A stretch of DNA of 64,000 nucleotides from Capitulum mitella. Taxonomy: Eukaryota > Arthropoda > Thecostraca > Pollicipedomorpha > Pollicipedidae. Shown one piece after another: positions 47,803-59,480 of the stretch. Under the pieces are notes generated by a model. The model was not told the DNA's origin and did no database searches. It worked only from the letters and a program-made list of their open reading frames with translations. Position numbers and translations under genes: made by a program. The stretch spans positions 19,654,733-19,718,732 of the forward strand of contig CP099839.1 of NCBI GenBank assembly GCA_030062745.1, written 5' to 3'. Within the stretch, counting starts at the first letter, position 1. The number at the start of each line of letters is the position of its first letter.

Positions 47803-50800
47803 CTAAGCCTTCGTATACCAGACCTCGTTGCGACGGTTCCAGAACTTCATAGGGGAATCGTAGCCAGCCCTGAACAAACATACCGGCCCAATGTTTCAGG
47901 AGACAAACATGAGTGTACAAATGAACAAAATGATCGTGGAGTGAATTCGCAACTGCATGACGAACTTGGTGTTTAATCGATGCCTCCAATTGTTGTTCAC
48001 GAATTACGTTCCGTAAAGCAATTATAATAAATCGTGTTTTTCTCTGCAAAACAGTTTCACTGCAGTTTCCTCCACCGTAAAGAACAGCACAGCGTGGATC
48101 AATACAGAAACTAAAATATGATTTCATGTACGCAAAATGTCAATGTATTGAAGCGTGCCAGCCGGTTGTAATGAAGACATGGGGCGGGGACGGGGGAGTA
48201 AAAAAGAAAAAGTACAAAGAGAATAATGAGAATGTGCTCGTCGGCATGGATGTATCTTTTGTCACCGTCTTTTTGTTGTTTTTTTCAAAACATAAACAAA
48301 CACGTCCAAAACTCAACATCACGCAACAGACAGCTCTGAAGACTCCTTAAATCCGGGAAGGCTCCCCTCCACCCATGAATCGTCAGGAAGATGGGCCTCG
48401 TGGTAGGGAGTGAGCAAAACATTTGCAGTGATGAAATGTATCTTCCTTACGGGATTCTTCGAAAAGGTGAGTTTTCGTATCGAGCGTGCAGTGCCCACCA
48501 CACCCATCCAACCAGCTACCCACCGGTAGAACTTGGAGAAGTCGAAATCGCTGTCGCCCTCAGCTATGGCATCCTGCTTCAGCTTCTGTGCCATTCGCTC
48601 CCAGTCGGCTTCGTCCGGGTATCCGCCCTCACGACTGAGGAAAACAACACGAAAAACATGTATCGACAACCCAGAACGTGCCTTCGCGACCTCAAACCTG
48701 GTTGAAGTGCTTGCATCTTTGCCCCATCCTATCTCAGCCTTCAAGAAATTAAGTGTTCGACAAAGTACTGGATACATGTTCCAGCCACATTAGATGAAGA
48801 CAGACGCTACCATGTGCTGATACGACGTTTCCGTAATTCGGGGCATAAAAAGCTTCACAAGGCAGCAGAATTATCAGCCAAGGCTTACCGCAGCATACCA
48901 ACTTTGGACGTTGATAAAGATAGAAATACACAATACAGATAGCCATGATATCTGGCATCATAAAGGCAGCGTTTGCGTCTCTAATGCGTCTTAATCAAAC
49001 TTTCCTAATATAGGGTTCGGACAGAGTCCCGGACACATTTCGGTCATGATCACTCAGCATTGTGATCAGCATCGGTGTTATTTACACGATTTTGCTCGAG
49101 TGCTGATATTCACGGGGCTGCGCAACAAGTGTCTTACATGTACGTTAGACATGTACTGCGCACGTTTACGTGTATATGTCTCTCTATGAATGCGTCAACT
49201 CTCAGCTCTGGTGTGTCATGCGTCATCTCGATAACGATAACCTTACCTCTATATGGCAATAGTAATACGATGTCACACAGAGCAATGGGAAGTAACCAAT
49301 CCAGTATTCACTGCCCATATCTCAACTCAAAACCTTTAACATTTCAACATTTTCATCATCTCAAACCCTTCAAAAAACCTACTCGGCCCAATATCCTTCG
49401 TTTCACTTCACCGATATCAATATTCCAAATAAAACAAGTTTTTGCAAAGACCACGCCAAGACATAAAAATAGGGTTAGTTCCAGCTCCATGTTTTGATAT
49501 AACTACAAATCAAAACGCCTAGAAAATCTTAAACGCATAAACTTTCGAAGGATTTTACCTCAAATCCATGCATGCCGTTTTAATGTTTCAAATTGCAAAA
49601 TACTACAAATTTCTTTTTTGGTTATTCAGAAAATTGGCTCCTAAAACCGCTACATGTTACTTTCTTCCAAAAAACTACATGGTTCTGTTTGGCTCAAAGC
49701 TCGCGAAACTCATTTTTACACGTGACGATACTGAATATCCTGATCTCGTTCAACGCAAAGCTCCAAGCTCGAAGCCATCTCAGAATGCCATGAAGAAAAA
49801 TTCGATATTCAGTAATTATTTTGTAGTATTAACATCTTCAGCGGTGGACACAACCTGTGAGAAATGCTGAATCATGCATATTATCATTTTCTACACTTTT
49901 CCCGTTTCGACACCACCTCTGCTCAACCGCAATCTTAAATCCTACACCAAGAAAACACGGGGCACACAGACGTACACTATACGTTCCATTCGAATATTTC
50001 TGGAGGAAAGGATGGTTTTTTTTTCGCGACAGCATATCTCGCGCAACTGCTATTACGATACGTCGGACCCAGTGTTCGCACACTTGTACTTTAGCTGCTA
50101 AATGACACCTAGCGAAGATCTTATTTTCATTCCATAAAAATGAAACTCCATAAAAAATCTCATCGCCTTATTTCAGTAATACCTCTAAATAACCGTCATT
50201 TTAAATCGCCAAGCGTCCTTTAATCGCTACCACTTGCGAATACTCTCAATGCAATGACGTCTCATCATTCCTAGAAATCGCATTTCTTAATCCAAGCCTG
50301 CTCACCATTCATCACACAGCAGACAACATTCAACACAGTGCACCTAAGACTCTGGCGCCATAAATGTATCACATGCGTAGTATTTTTCTTGCTCATCATG
50401 TAAAATAGCCAATATTTATCCATAGGCTCGCCGAACCGCGTCGAAATACAGCTCATTGAAACTCCGTATATTCAAGCTTTCGAGAAGGGAAAATGGATGT
50501 TAAAAAAACAAGACAACGGAAAATGATAAAAGAACTGATGTTGTCGAGGGATACGCCAAACTGATATATTCCAGTATGCTTCCATTTTACTGAAATCACA
50601 TATTCTACTAGAAATTATTTCAATGTACAAAACAAAAACTTTCATGACATGACACCACGGATCCCAAAGACACCCAACTGTAGAACAGGAAATAACTGAC
50701 ACTGGTGATGTTTCGTAGCAAAGTGCTTCAGTTTTCTGATCATTCAAGACTTTCCAACATGAGAAATATTTAACAAGCACACAGAGGCCTACTGTTCATG

Positions 50801-51272
50801 ACGACAGCTGTTTCTTCTTTCTGTATACTTTGCTCATCACTCACCTTTTCCTCTGTGTTAAATTCACATTCTTGGCGTGATATTAGTTCAAACTCCTAGA
50901 TCGAGGAAGGACAAACTATGCGCCGGAAGTGCACGGGTAATACCTTACGTAACTGCTTATCATGATTGGATTGTGGATCAAATGTGACTTAGCAACAATC
51001 TGCTGCCCAAATAATGCCTAGAGTATACAAGTTCGCGTCTTAGTCATTGAGTTCGGCACTTTCAGCACTTAATGAGCCTGAGTTATGCTGGTAACAAATG
51101 TTTCAGAGTACGGTGGCGAATGGGGTAAAATCTGAGTAGAACACTGAAAGAACAAAACAGAGAATCATCAATACCATGTAGAGCTTAGTCATTGGTTAGT
51201 GGGTTACAATTTATCATTTCCCTATCCCTCAGTCATCTCGAGAACAAAAGGTCGGATTTAAGTTATATACAT

Positions 51273-51328
<56 letters not shown>

Positions 51329-54300
51329 CAAATACTCATCAGTACTCCACGACCCCGAGGACGCATTTATAATTGTTTCAGCCATAAGTTCTCAAAATAA
51401 TAACAGCCTGCACCTGTTTTGTTGATGCAGAGTTTCTCGTTACTGGGATATGTTACCTGATGCACTGTTTATGAAGGGAACTTAAAAAAACAACAAGAAA
51501 TTGCATTACATTACATTAATTACTAAATTTCGTACCACCTGGCAATATTTCTGTCATCAGGCACTCAATCGAAAATGAAATTGCGATGAATCGTCTGACC
51601 TGATACGGAAAAACCGCTGTCATAAAAAGGCTTACTGTTACACATAATACTTGAATTACAAAAAATTATTTCCTAAGACTGTTTAGACTTCTGCCTTATA
51701 CCCTTCAGTGGTTGCCTTCTCGCGGTAAAAAACGATCCCAAAACATTGGTAATATATGTCACACGCAACTGTGCAGCGCATATTTGGATATTCCTTCACG
51801 TAGATAAAACTAGCACGCGTCTAACTTACCTTCAGCGACACAGCATGAGCAAGACGTTGGTGTCATGCATCTCCTTTCCGTTCTTGGATCAATGGCTGGA
51901 AAGGGCATTTCGACCCCTCTGTATGTAAGCTGCACCAGTGCCACGAATACTCCAGGCTTACCAGCATTGCGTGTTAAGTAGGGTTAAGTAAGTAAGGAAA
52001 AGGTTACTGTAAAAGCCTCCTGACCGGCCGGCCGCCGTTTGATAGCGCGCTGACGGCCCTCGCCTAATTTACGCGGCGATCACGGTGGGCTCCGGACTCA
52101 CACTGCGATCGCGGTGAGCTCCGAACTTACACGGCGATCACGATGAGCTCCGGACTTACACGGCGATCACGGTGAGCTCCGGACTTACACGGCGACCACG
52201 GTGGGCTCCGGACTTACACGGCGATCACGGTGAGCTCCGGACTTACACGGCGATCACGGTGAGCCCCGGACTTACACGGCGATCACGGTGGGCTCCGGAC
52301 TTACACGGCTATCACGGTGGGCTCCAGACTTACACGGCGATCACGGTGAGCTCCGGACTCACACTGCGATCACGGTGAGCTCCGGACTTACACGGCGATC
52401 ACGGTGAGCTCCGGACTTACACGGCGATCACGGTGAGCTCCGGACTTACACGGCGATCACGGTGAGCTCCGGACTTACACAGCGATCACGGTGGCTCCGG
52501 ACTCACACTGCGATCACGGTGAGCTCCGGACTTACACGGCGATCACGGTGAGCCCCGGACTTACACGGCGATCACGGTGAGCTCCGGACTTACACGGCGA
52601 TCACGGTGAGCTCCGGACTTACACGGCGATCACGGTGAGCTCCGGACTCACACGGCGATCACGGTGAGCTCCGGACTTACACAGCGATCACGGTGAGCTC
52701 CGGACTTACAGGGCGATCACGGTGAGCTCCGGACGGCTCTGGAGGAAGACGGTCGGGTCGGATGGCGCCGGAGGGCTCGCCTGGAACTCTTCGTTGACGT
52801 AGAAGCACATGGTGAATTTGCGCGTCGAGTCGGTGACTGGCTCCCACATCATGGTCACCGGGCTCGTCATCGCCATGGACTGGCCTGAGGAAGACACAAG
52901 GACTGTCAGCGCTCAGCCGGGCGGAACGCCGCCCACCGGTGCAGAACAGGAACACTTGTAACACCAAAAAGGCACGAAACGTACGGGTACACATTAATTC
53001 ACGAATCACCAATTGCCAAAAGACAGAAACACTTAAAAAAGCATATAAAGCTTACATTATTAATATTCTCAGACACAATGGGCGCCTCACCATTCTCGTT
53101 GTTTCCAGTGATGTAGCCGTACAGCCTCATAAATAAACCTCTCCTACCCCCCATGCCTGTAATGTCAGTGACGTTGCTGGTGCAGACCCATTGTCTTGCT
53201 GGGTACAGCCGTTCTTCGTACGTCTGCAACGACACAGCGCAGTCTAAGGCGAAAAAATGACAACTCACTGTTGCATTCATTACTTCTCAACGGCTGGGAG
53301 TGTCCACAGTAATGAAATCAGACCGTATGTGCGTGGCTCTGAGGGCTTACATCACTGTAAACATACGCTGCAGTCTAAAAAAGTAACGGCAGTGTATGCC
53401 ACAGAAAAGTTTTCGAAGCGATGCGGTGAAAAAGAACGATGAGTTGCATCTAGCTGCGGCTTATTTTCCGGTGACAGAGATGCTATTGTGAGGAGTGACG
53501 GCACGAGCGCCGCAGACCTTGTTGGAGTTGATTGGGGTGAACGGGGCCGTCTCCGTCTCGGCGAACGTGGAACGGATCTGGGCTCCGGCGCTGCTCAGTC
53601 GGTTCCTGATGGACGCCAGGAAACCGGGGCTCTGAAACAAAACCACATCAGCCGAGTCAAACGGCGCCAAGTCCAGCGCACCACGCGACATCGGCAGCAG
53701 CCTCACCGGACTGGAAACACTGTGCCAAAAGGGTGTGCGCGGCGAGCACCAAACCACTGAACGTGAACTCCCGTTTCTCAGCCCCTGAAATAGGCGTGTC
53801 GCGACGGTATATCACAATATAGCACCACCATGGTGTTCACCGTCGTTAATATCAGTAAAACCAAAAGCTACACTGCAGACATTTGCGTTAAAAAACGAGA
53901 GATTACACAATGAGATCGCCGGTTGTAACTCGATAACCTTAATTTTCAGACACGGGACAACGACCTCCTGCGACAGTTTCGTGCCCAACGGACAGCGTGC
54001 GGTTACTAGAATGCAGTCCTCAGAATGTCAGAACTTCGTTTTCGTATCTACAGGATGCGAAACCCCGCCGGAAGTGGTCTGTTTGTTTTCCGGCAGCTTT
54101 AACTTGAACGCTGCGGCAAGAACGAGCGCCTGGGCATCACCACTGGAGCAGTTACATCAGCATCCCTGCTCGCGATCCTGATTCGTCCACTCCAGTGATG
54201 CTCATACGCGTCCAACCTGCGGCAAAATCGCAACCTTACTTTCGTGCAACAGATCAGGGCGAGCCGCTGTGCGCGGTAAGCCGCCGCTCACCTCTTGCGC

Positions 54301-54348
54301 CTTCGTCAGGCCCACCAGGGTCAGCAGAAGTGCCGCTGCGGTGCGCAT
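47803..54348 (-). CDS. Secreted SOUL/HEBP2-family haem-binding protein, six exons, complete
   Basis: Exons on the minus strand: 54348-54292, 53631-53518, 53223-53091, 52884-52710, 48634-48524, 47869-47803. All introns are GT-AG, phases match, and the 657 nt encode 218 residues. Exon 1 is a signal peptide (MRTAAALLLTLVGLTKAQ). Exon 2 ends ETAPFTPINSNK and exon 3 continues TYEERLYPARQWVC, with LYGYITGNNENG just before the next junction. Exon 4 has MAMTSPVTM, then FTMCFYVNEEF and PPAPSDPTVFLQSRPELTVI. Exon 5 has EADWERMAQKLKQDA and exon 6 ends AGYDSPMKFW, NRRNEVWYTKA, stop. This order is diagnostic of the SOUL family, whose members bind haem or related tetrapyrroles; the leader implies secretion or lumenal location. 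Length is normal for a secreted member. Oddity: the exon 4 donor (52709) has been amplified into the 29-bp array that follows in intron 4. Ligand and role are inferred from the family. Confidence 0.92.
48635..52709 (-). other. Intron 4 of the SOUL gene (about 4.1 kb)
   Basis: The intron begins with the 29-bp minisatellite (52709 to about 52070) and then is AT-rich ordinary sequence. It contains a (CA)n(TA)n microsatellite at 51271-51327. Several frames of 60-140 codons (e.g. 49075-49497 plus) are not recognisable and are taken as noise. Confidence 0.8.
51271..51327. repeat. (CA)n-(TA)n compound microsatellite
   Basis: About ten AC dinucleotides are followed by about 18 AT dinucleotides. Confidence 0.9.
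52070..52732. repeat. 29-bp minisatellite, about 23 copies, built from an exon/intron junction
   Basis: On the minus strand each unit is GTAAGTCCGGAGCTCACC plus GTGATCGCCGT. The last exon 4 bases are CCGGAGCTCACCGTGATCGC plus CCT before its GTAAGT donor, so each unit duplicates the last ~20 coding bases and the splice donor. Most copies keep GTAAGT; a few have GTGAGT, also a valid donor. The part of exon 4 from about 52732 to 52710 is itself the first unit. Confidence 0.95.
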
Positions 54349-54399
54349 CTCTCCCACCACGTGCCGCTGCCGACTGCTCTCTGAGCGGCTGCGGCGAAG

Positions 54400-54420
54400 G
54401 GCCGCCGTATACATTCCGTC
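54400..54420 (-). promoter_or_regulatory. Possible TATA-like element of the SOUL gene
   Basis: On the minus strand GAATGTATACGG lies about 65 nt upstream of the start codon at 54348, in GC-rich sequence. The match to a TATA box is weak and no clear initiator follows. Confidence 0.25.
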
Positions 54421-54808
54421 ACGCCTGCGGCGACCTGTGACCGAGCCCCGCGCCACCGGCCCGCCCCGCGCGTCCTCCGTTACATAAGCGGGCAGCGGAG
54501 CGGAACAGCGCGCGAACGAAGGTCGAGATCCGCCGCGGGGCCGGCTGTTGATTCAGCCAAATAGGCTCCGGTCGCCCGGCTCGCCGCGGCGGCAAGTGCT
54601 CCAGTATATCGAGTTGTTCCACATCGATGTCGCTGTCGGAGTTGGCAGGGCCGAAACTATTTCTAGTCAGTTTCTTTACATGCAGCTTCTTAGAGCTAAT
54701 GTTGAAGTAACCCGAATTCAGAAGGGCCACCGGGAAGTCGAAAGAACCGCCGTCCATGAGGTGCAACAAGATTTGACCAGCTCCGACAGAGGTTGGTTCG
54801 GGGATCAT
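54421..54808 (-). other. Unplaced open frame upstream of the SOUL gene
   Basis: The frame starts CCGCCATGATCC and runs 129 codons without a stop, including an acidic NSDSDIDVEQLDILEHLPP segment. It lies directly upstream of, and partly over, the putative SOUL promoter. I do not recognise it. It could be a separate small exon or a chance frame. Confidence 0.2.
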
Positions 54809-54829
54809 GGCGGAGGGGGGTGCTAAGTC

Positions 54830-56089
54830 CTGTTCTAGTCCGTGCGGTCAGATCGCTGAAGGCGACTCGAGCCTTTTGTGCGCCGAATTCGATTTTTCCG
54901 TGACAATGAAGCCAGCAGGCCGTATCAGCTAAGGCTGACTAGAGATGTTCCTATGAGGGTGGGCCGGCAAAAACACGAGCTGAAGTTTCAACATTCGCCA
55001 CGGACGTTGGTGGCTGATTGCGGCATCCGCTGCAGGGCGACAGGAAATGACAGCATTCAGTGCCTGCCTGCAAGCCTGCACGCGACGGCGACTGGGACGG
55101 TCCAGGCCGGATGACGTCCTGCACACCGAGCTCGGCTACGCAGTTACATAAAGCGCACCTTACATAAAGCGCATTCTGCGAAGAGCATGGTGACATCTCT
55201 GACCCTTTTAACATGTGGTTCATCGGAAAGGGAAAAATGACCGACAGTCGGGGCGACGTACCGTCCAATGCCACTTGTCACGCCACAAACTGATCGACTG
55301 TACGACAGTGTCAGTGTTGTGATTTGATGTGCAGGCGGCGTCCCGTGCGGACGGATGCAGCTTCCAATCCTCCTGATGTGCTGCGAGGACGACGACACGC
55401 CCACTACCACCGCCCAATCATGGTACTTCCAACGATGCCAGACAGTTATGACGCTCCGTTCGCACCAGGTTTACAGCCACTCTAATCAGGAGAACGTTCT
55501 GGATTTCAGATGTGAAGCAAGGTGCCGGGTCTGGCGGCCAGCCTCCGAATGGATTCTTGAGCCAGCTTTCCTGTCCGAGGAATTTATCTATTAGGAATCT
55601 TTATAGGAATCACTAATCCTGTTACGGTAACGCCCAACGTTAAATGTGATGAGAACGCATATTGCCTCGTCACGCCTTTCATTAACACGGAAAGCATTCA
55701 CACTGCCATACAAAAATGTTGCGCTCTCACGGTACAGGTTTTTCGTACATACCTCAAACTGTTGTGTCCAAGGGTGCAGGAAACGGCGGAGGGCAGGAGG
55801 CAACTTCACCCCGGTCTTTTTTTAAACTTGGCATTAGGCCTACCGGCACTGACTGAAAAAATCGACCCAAAATGCTTCTCTCCCCAAAGCCCCTCCCCCC
55901 AAATATGTAGGACCTGGTTTTGTATAATGTCTGAGACCGGCGATTTCCGCAGACGTAATTTTCAAGTCTTTTTCTTTCATGGTTTGAAGCCAATTGTTAT
56001 TTATTATTCATATTTTCCCATATTAACTCTTTCTTCTTATTTTTATTCTTATCCCCCCTGGTTGTGTCTCGCCAATAGGCACCGGAGTC
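54830..56089. other. Unassigned stretch
   Basis: Mixed sequence without recognisable coding or repeat content. Confidence 0.3.
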
Positions 56090-57590
56090 CAGGCGCGGAT
56101 TCAAGAGAGGGGCCATGTGGGCGATCGCCCTCCTTCCCGGGGCCTGAGAAAGGGCCCAAGAAAAGGGACGCCGAAGGGGCCCATCTCAGGCCGGACCCAA
56201 GGAGCCCTTCTCAGACTCAAAAGGGGCTCCGGGGCTCAAAAGGGACCCGTATGAGCTTCACGGGATTTCTGTGAAAGCGTGAAGGGTTCTTCATGCAGTC
56301 GGGGGCCTTTGGGAGGGTTAAATGACCCCTGATAAGCATTGAAGGGCCACTGAAGCTCCCAAAGAGCCCCTGAGACCACAACAGGGCCCCAGCACGGTAG
56401 ATTGCCCCCGAGTCCGCCAGAAAAGGTCCCAGGGACCCTGAGACGGCCGAGTCCTTAAGACGGTGTAAGGGCCCCTGGAATATCATAAGGGCCCCGAATG
56501 GGTTTCATGGGATTGTGCGAAAAACTGAAGGCTCCTGATGCGGTTAGAAGGCCTCCGGGAGGGTTAATGAGGTAATGAGACGGCATGATGGCCCCTAAGA
56601 TGGAAAGAAATGCCCCTGAAATTCTCCAAGGGTTCCTGGAACCGCAAGAGGGACCCCAACACGGCAAAGGGTCCATGAGGCTGCTAAAAGTGCCAGAAAG
56701 TCTCCTAAACGGCAAAAACCCAAGAGTGTGCCTAGCACGACAGAAAGAGACGCTAGCCAGCCACAGTGGTTTCCTGAACAGGGATTCATCAGTGACCTCA
56801 GCCTCGAGAGGGGCCTCAAATGAGCTACAATAGTCTTTTTGAAAACCCGAGGAGTCCCTGGTGCAGTCAGTGGCCCCGAGAAGGTCAGGTGGTTCCTGAG
56901 ACGGCAAGGTGGGTCCCTACTCGGCAGATGGTCTCTGAGACCGCCAAAAAAGTCGAGGAGCCACTGCGAAGCTAGGAGGATAAAAGAATCTCTGAGACGG
57001 TATGGGGGCCCTGGACGGCCAAAGGGCTCCCGAATGTGTTCGGCGGGCTCTAGGCAAGGGAAGGTCCCGCAAAGGCCGCCAGTGAAGCCCCTGAAGCGCC
57101 AACAAAGGCCCATGATACGGCTGTAAGGGGCCCCAAGACTGTCAGATATACGCCGTGTTACAGAGGAAGACCCATGGTACAGCCATGGCGACTACCGCAG
57201 ACGTTCAGAGGGCCCATGACACTGTTCAGGGGCCTTGAAATCGCCGAAAGGTCTTTTGTAACTGCCAGAGGGCCCCTGAGGCTGCAGAGGCCCCCAGAGA
57301 CGACAAGAGGGGCACTTAGGACAACAGGAGGTCCGCTGAGCCTGCAAGAGAGAGGCCTTTGGGACTGCGAACTAGGAGTCTCTGGTAATAGGGAGCCCTG
57401 AGATGACCACACGTTCCTCTGGGACTTGCAAACCTTGAGGCGTCCAGAAAGTTCAAAGGACCTAGAGGCGTTGCTAGAGGCACCTCTGTCACGGGAGAGA
57501 GGGACTAACAGGGGGTCCTTGTCGCTGACTGAGTGAGTGGAAGGGTGGATTGACGGAGGGACCCCCCTGTCTTCCACAGACGTCCGGTCA
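56090..57590. repeat. Diverged ~20-21-bp tandem array (4)
   Basis: Units close to GGGCCCCTGAGACGGCAAAA repeat head to tail over about 1.5 kb, for example 56340-56460, 56860-56960 and 57200-57330. Two halves near 56230-56330 and 56460-56560 look like a larger duplication (GAAGGGTTCTTCATGCAGTC and GAAGGCTCCTGATGCGGTTA, each followed by GGGAGGGTTAA). Overlapping long frames on both strands are a by-product of the period. Confidence 0.7.
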
Positions 57591-59149
57591 CTTGGGGCTA
57601 CTAAACAATAACGGATAAATGGGCTTTCCCAACGGCTTGGGTGTAATATTTAGGAGGCTGGGTCCGTCCCATGGCCCAATGAAAATTTATTTCCTTCCAA
57701 GACCCGTTGCCAATGCCAATCCCTCTTAGCGTCAGTCAGCTACCGCTAGGCCCTAACCCCCCCCCCCCCGTCAATTGCCCTTGCGTTAGATACGTCACTG
57801 TCCATCCTTTGTCATCGAAATAAATCTTTTACCTACCCCTTTTTCCCTTCAGCGTTGCGGGGTATCAGAAGTCACGAATTTCTCCAAAGCAGCGTAAATG
57901 CTCAAATCCGCGAAATTAAGAGTTTAATCCAACCTGACGGACTCTGGATCTGCAGACAACATTGTCTGCACCAACACTGTCGCAAACCGGTCCCCTATCC
58001 CTGTCTCTGGAGTAACTGAGACGCCTTTCTGACGGTCCTTGGCTCCGGTGAAGCCATACGACGAGGAGTTTCAGTCGGCATCGGAACGGCACCCCCCTCC
58101 AATTTAAGTGCACTCATCAGCCCTAGCCGCAACGGGGTGGCTTCATCAAGTTATCGCTCCTTGGCCGGCACCGGACCGTTTGCTCCTTGGTCTCTCCTTG
58201 ACCTCTCCTGGCTCCTTTCTTTGCTCCTCTCCTCGCGAGCAGGGGCCCCAGTCCTGGCTGGGTCCTGGGCCCCGCCGGGTGTCGCGATACTGCCCACTCC
58301 CGAGTGCTATGGTTCCGGCGCACTTGTTCCTCAGGTAATTATTCTCCCTTCCCTCTGGTTCTCCTCGCCAAGCCGACGCCCCGGCCCACCCTTGCCGCGG
58401 GTGATTTCCCTTCCCACAGGCGGAACCCCATCGCCAAGCCGGGACCAAGCGTATACCCGCAACGGGTGTCTACCGACCCCAGGCTACTGCCGAGATGGTG
58501 GGCGCCCCCCCCCCCCCACATTACCAGTGTGTTAACCCAGCCCTTCTTTTGCTTGACCATGTTACCAAGCTCTCCGGCGAACCACCCTTTCCTCGAGACA
58601 TTCCGCTAAGGTTTCCGCCGTATTTCGCGTAGTTCATCAGTTCTCCCTCCATGTTATAAGGCCCAGAAAATGAATAAAAAAGGATTGCCCCAATGAGGTT
58701 GTTGTGCTGAAATTGCCTTTAATTCTACCTTTCCATGGCTTGTATCCATCGGTGTCAAACAGGCGTCTTCACGGACAGAGCCGCTGCACACGAATCGTCT
58801 TAAGCCTCACACATCCGACCGGAAAGGTGTTAATTATTTTTGAGGTGGCGAGGACTCCATCCAGACGATCTCCGGTGTTTCGTGTGAAGACGAAGCTTTC
58901 TTCCGCCGCCAGGGGAACGGGACCACTCTGGAGGCCTCTCCGTTGGTTAATCAGCTGATGTCCTAAGCTGGGTGCGGGAAACCATATGACGATGGCTCCG
59001 GTCGCTTGGGACGTTTCCGCAGTAACCAGCTGCAAGGACCCGGGGCATTTACCAAATTATTAAACGTATTATTACTCGTATTAAACGCGGCCACTATATT
59101 AGAAGATAGTCATCGTATATCATCTCTCCACGGCCGGTCGCAGCAATGC
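57591..59149. other. Unassigned stretch, partly C-rich
   Basis: The part from 58080 to 58620 is C/T-rich on the plus strand with poly-C runs (57766-57776, 58505-58518) and resembles untranslated GC-rich sequence more than coding DNA. No gene is recognised. Confidence 0.35.
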
Positions 59150-59480
59150 GTCCCGTGATCCGGTCTCTCCAGTCCGCGGTCATCGTCCTCCGCTCACAAC
59201 ATCAGTGTTCAGCCGGTCCCCGTGACGTCACCCGTCGTGAATGACCGGCGCGGGCGCCAGTCGGTCTGGCCCCAACCGCCGCGTGGCCGTCGCCCGGCTC
59301 GGCCCGCCGCCGGCCGGGGGCGGGGGAGGGGGAGAGCGCTGCTGTCTACTCTACTCTATGACGTCACCCCCTGCGGGCGCCGCCGCAGAGCGGCCCGCCG
59401 CGTCGGCGGCCGGCCGGCTGGCCGGGTCACCCGCCTGCCGCATGAACCGCAATTTGCGCAGCGCGCCCGCTCCTGATGTG
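59150..59480. promoter_or_regulatory. CpG island with two CRE palindromes
   Basis: GC-rich sequence containing TGACGTCA at about 59223 and again at about 59359, with GC-box-like GGGGGCGGGGG near 59317. The spacing and composition suggest a promoter. The strand and the gene it serves are not evident. Confidence 0.35.

Noticed and set aside
55762-57577. Overlapping frames of 80-170 codons on both strands
   Set aside because: They lie mostly in the diverged 20-21-bp array, whose period favours open frames; there are no domain or splice signals.
59222-59476. Plus-strand frame MTSPVVNDRRGRQ...
   Set aside because: Composition-driven frame in a CpG island; no start context or homology.
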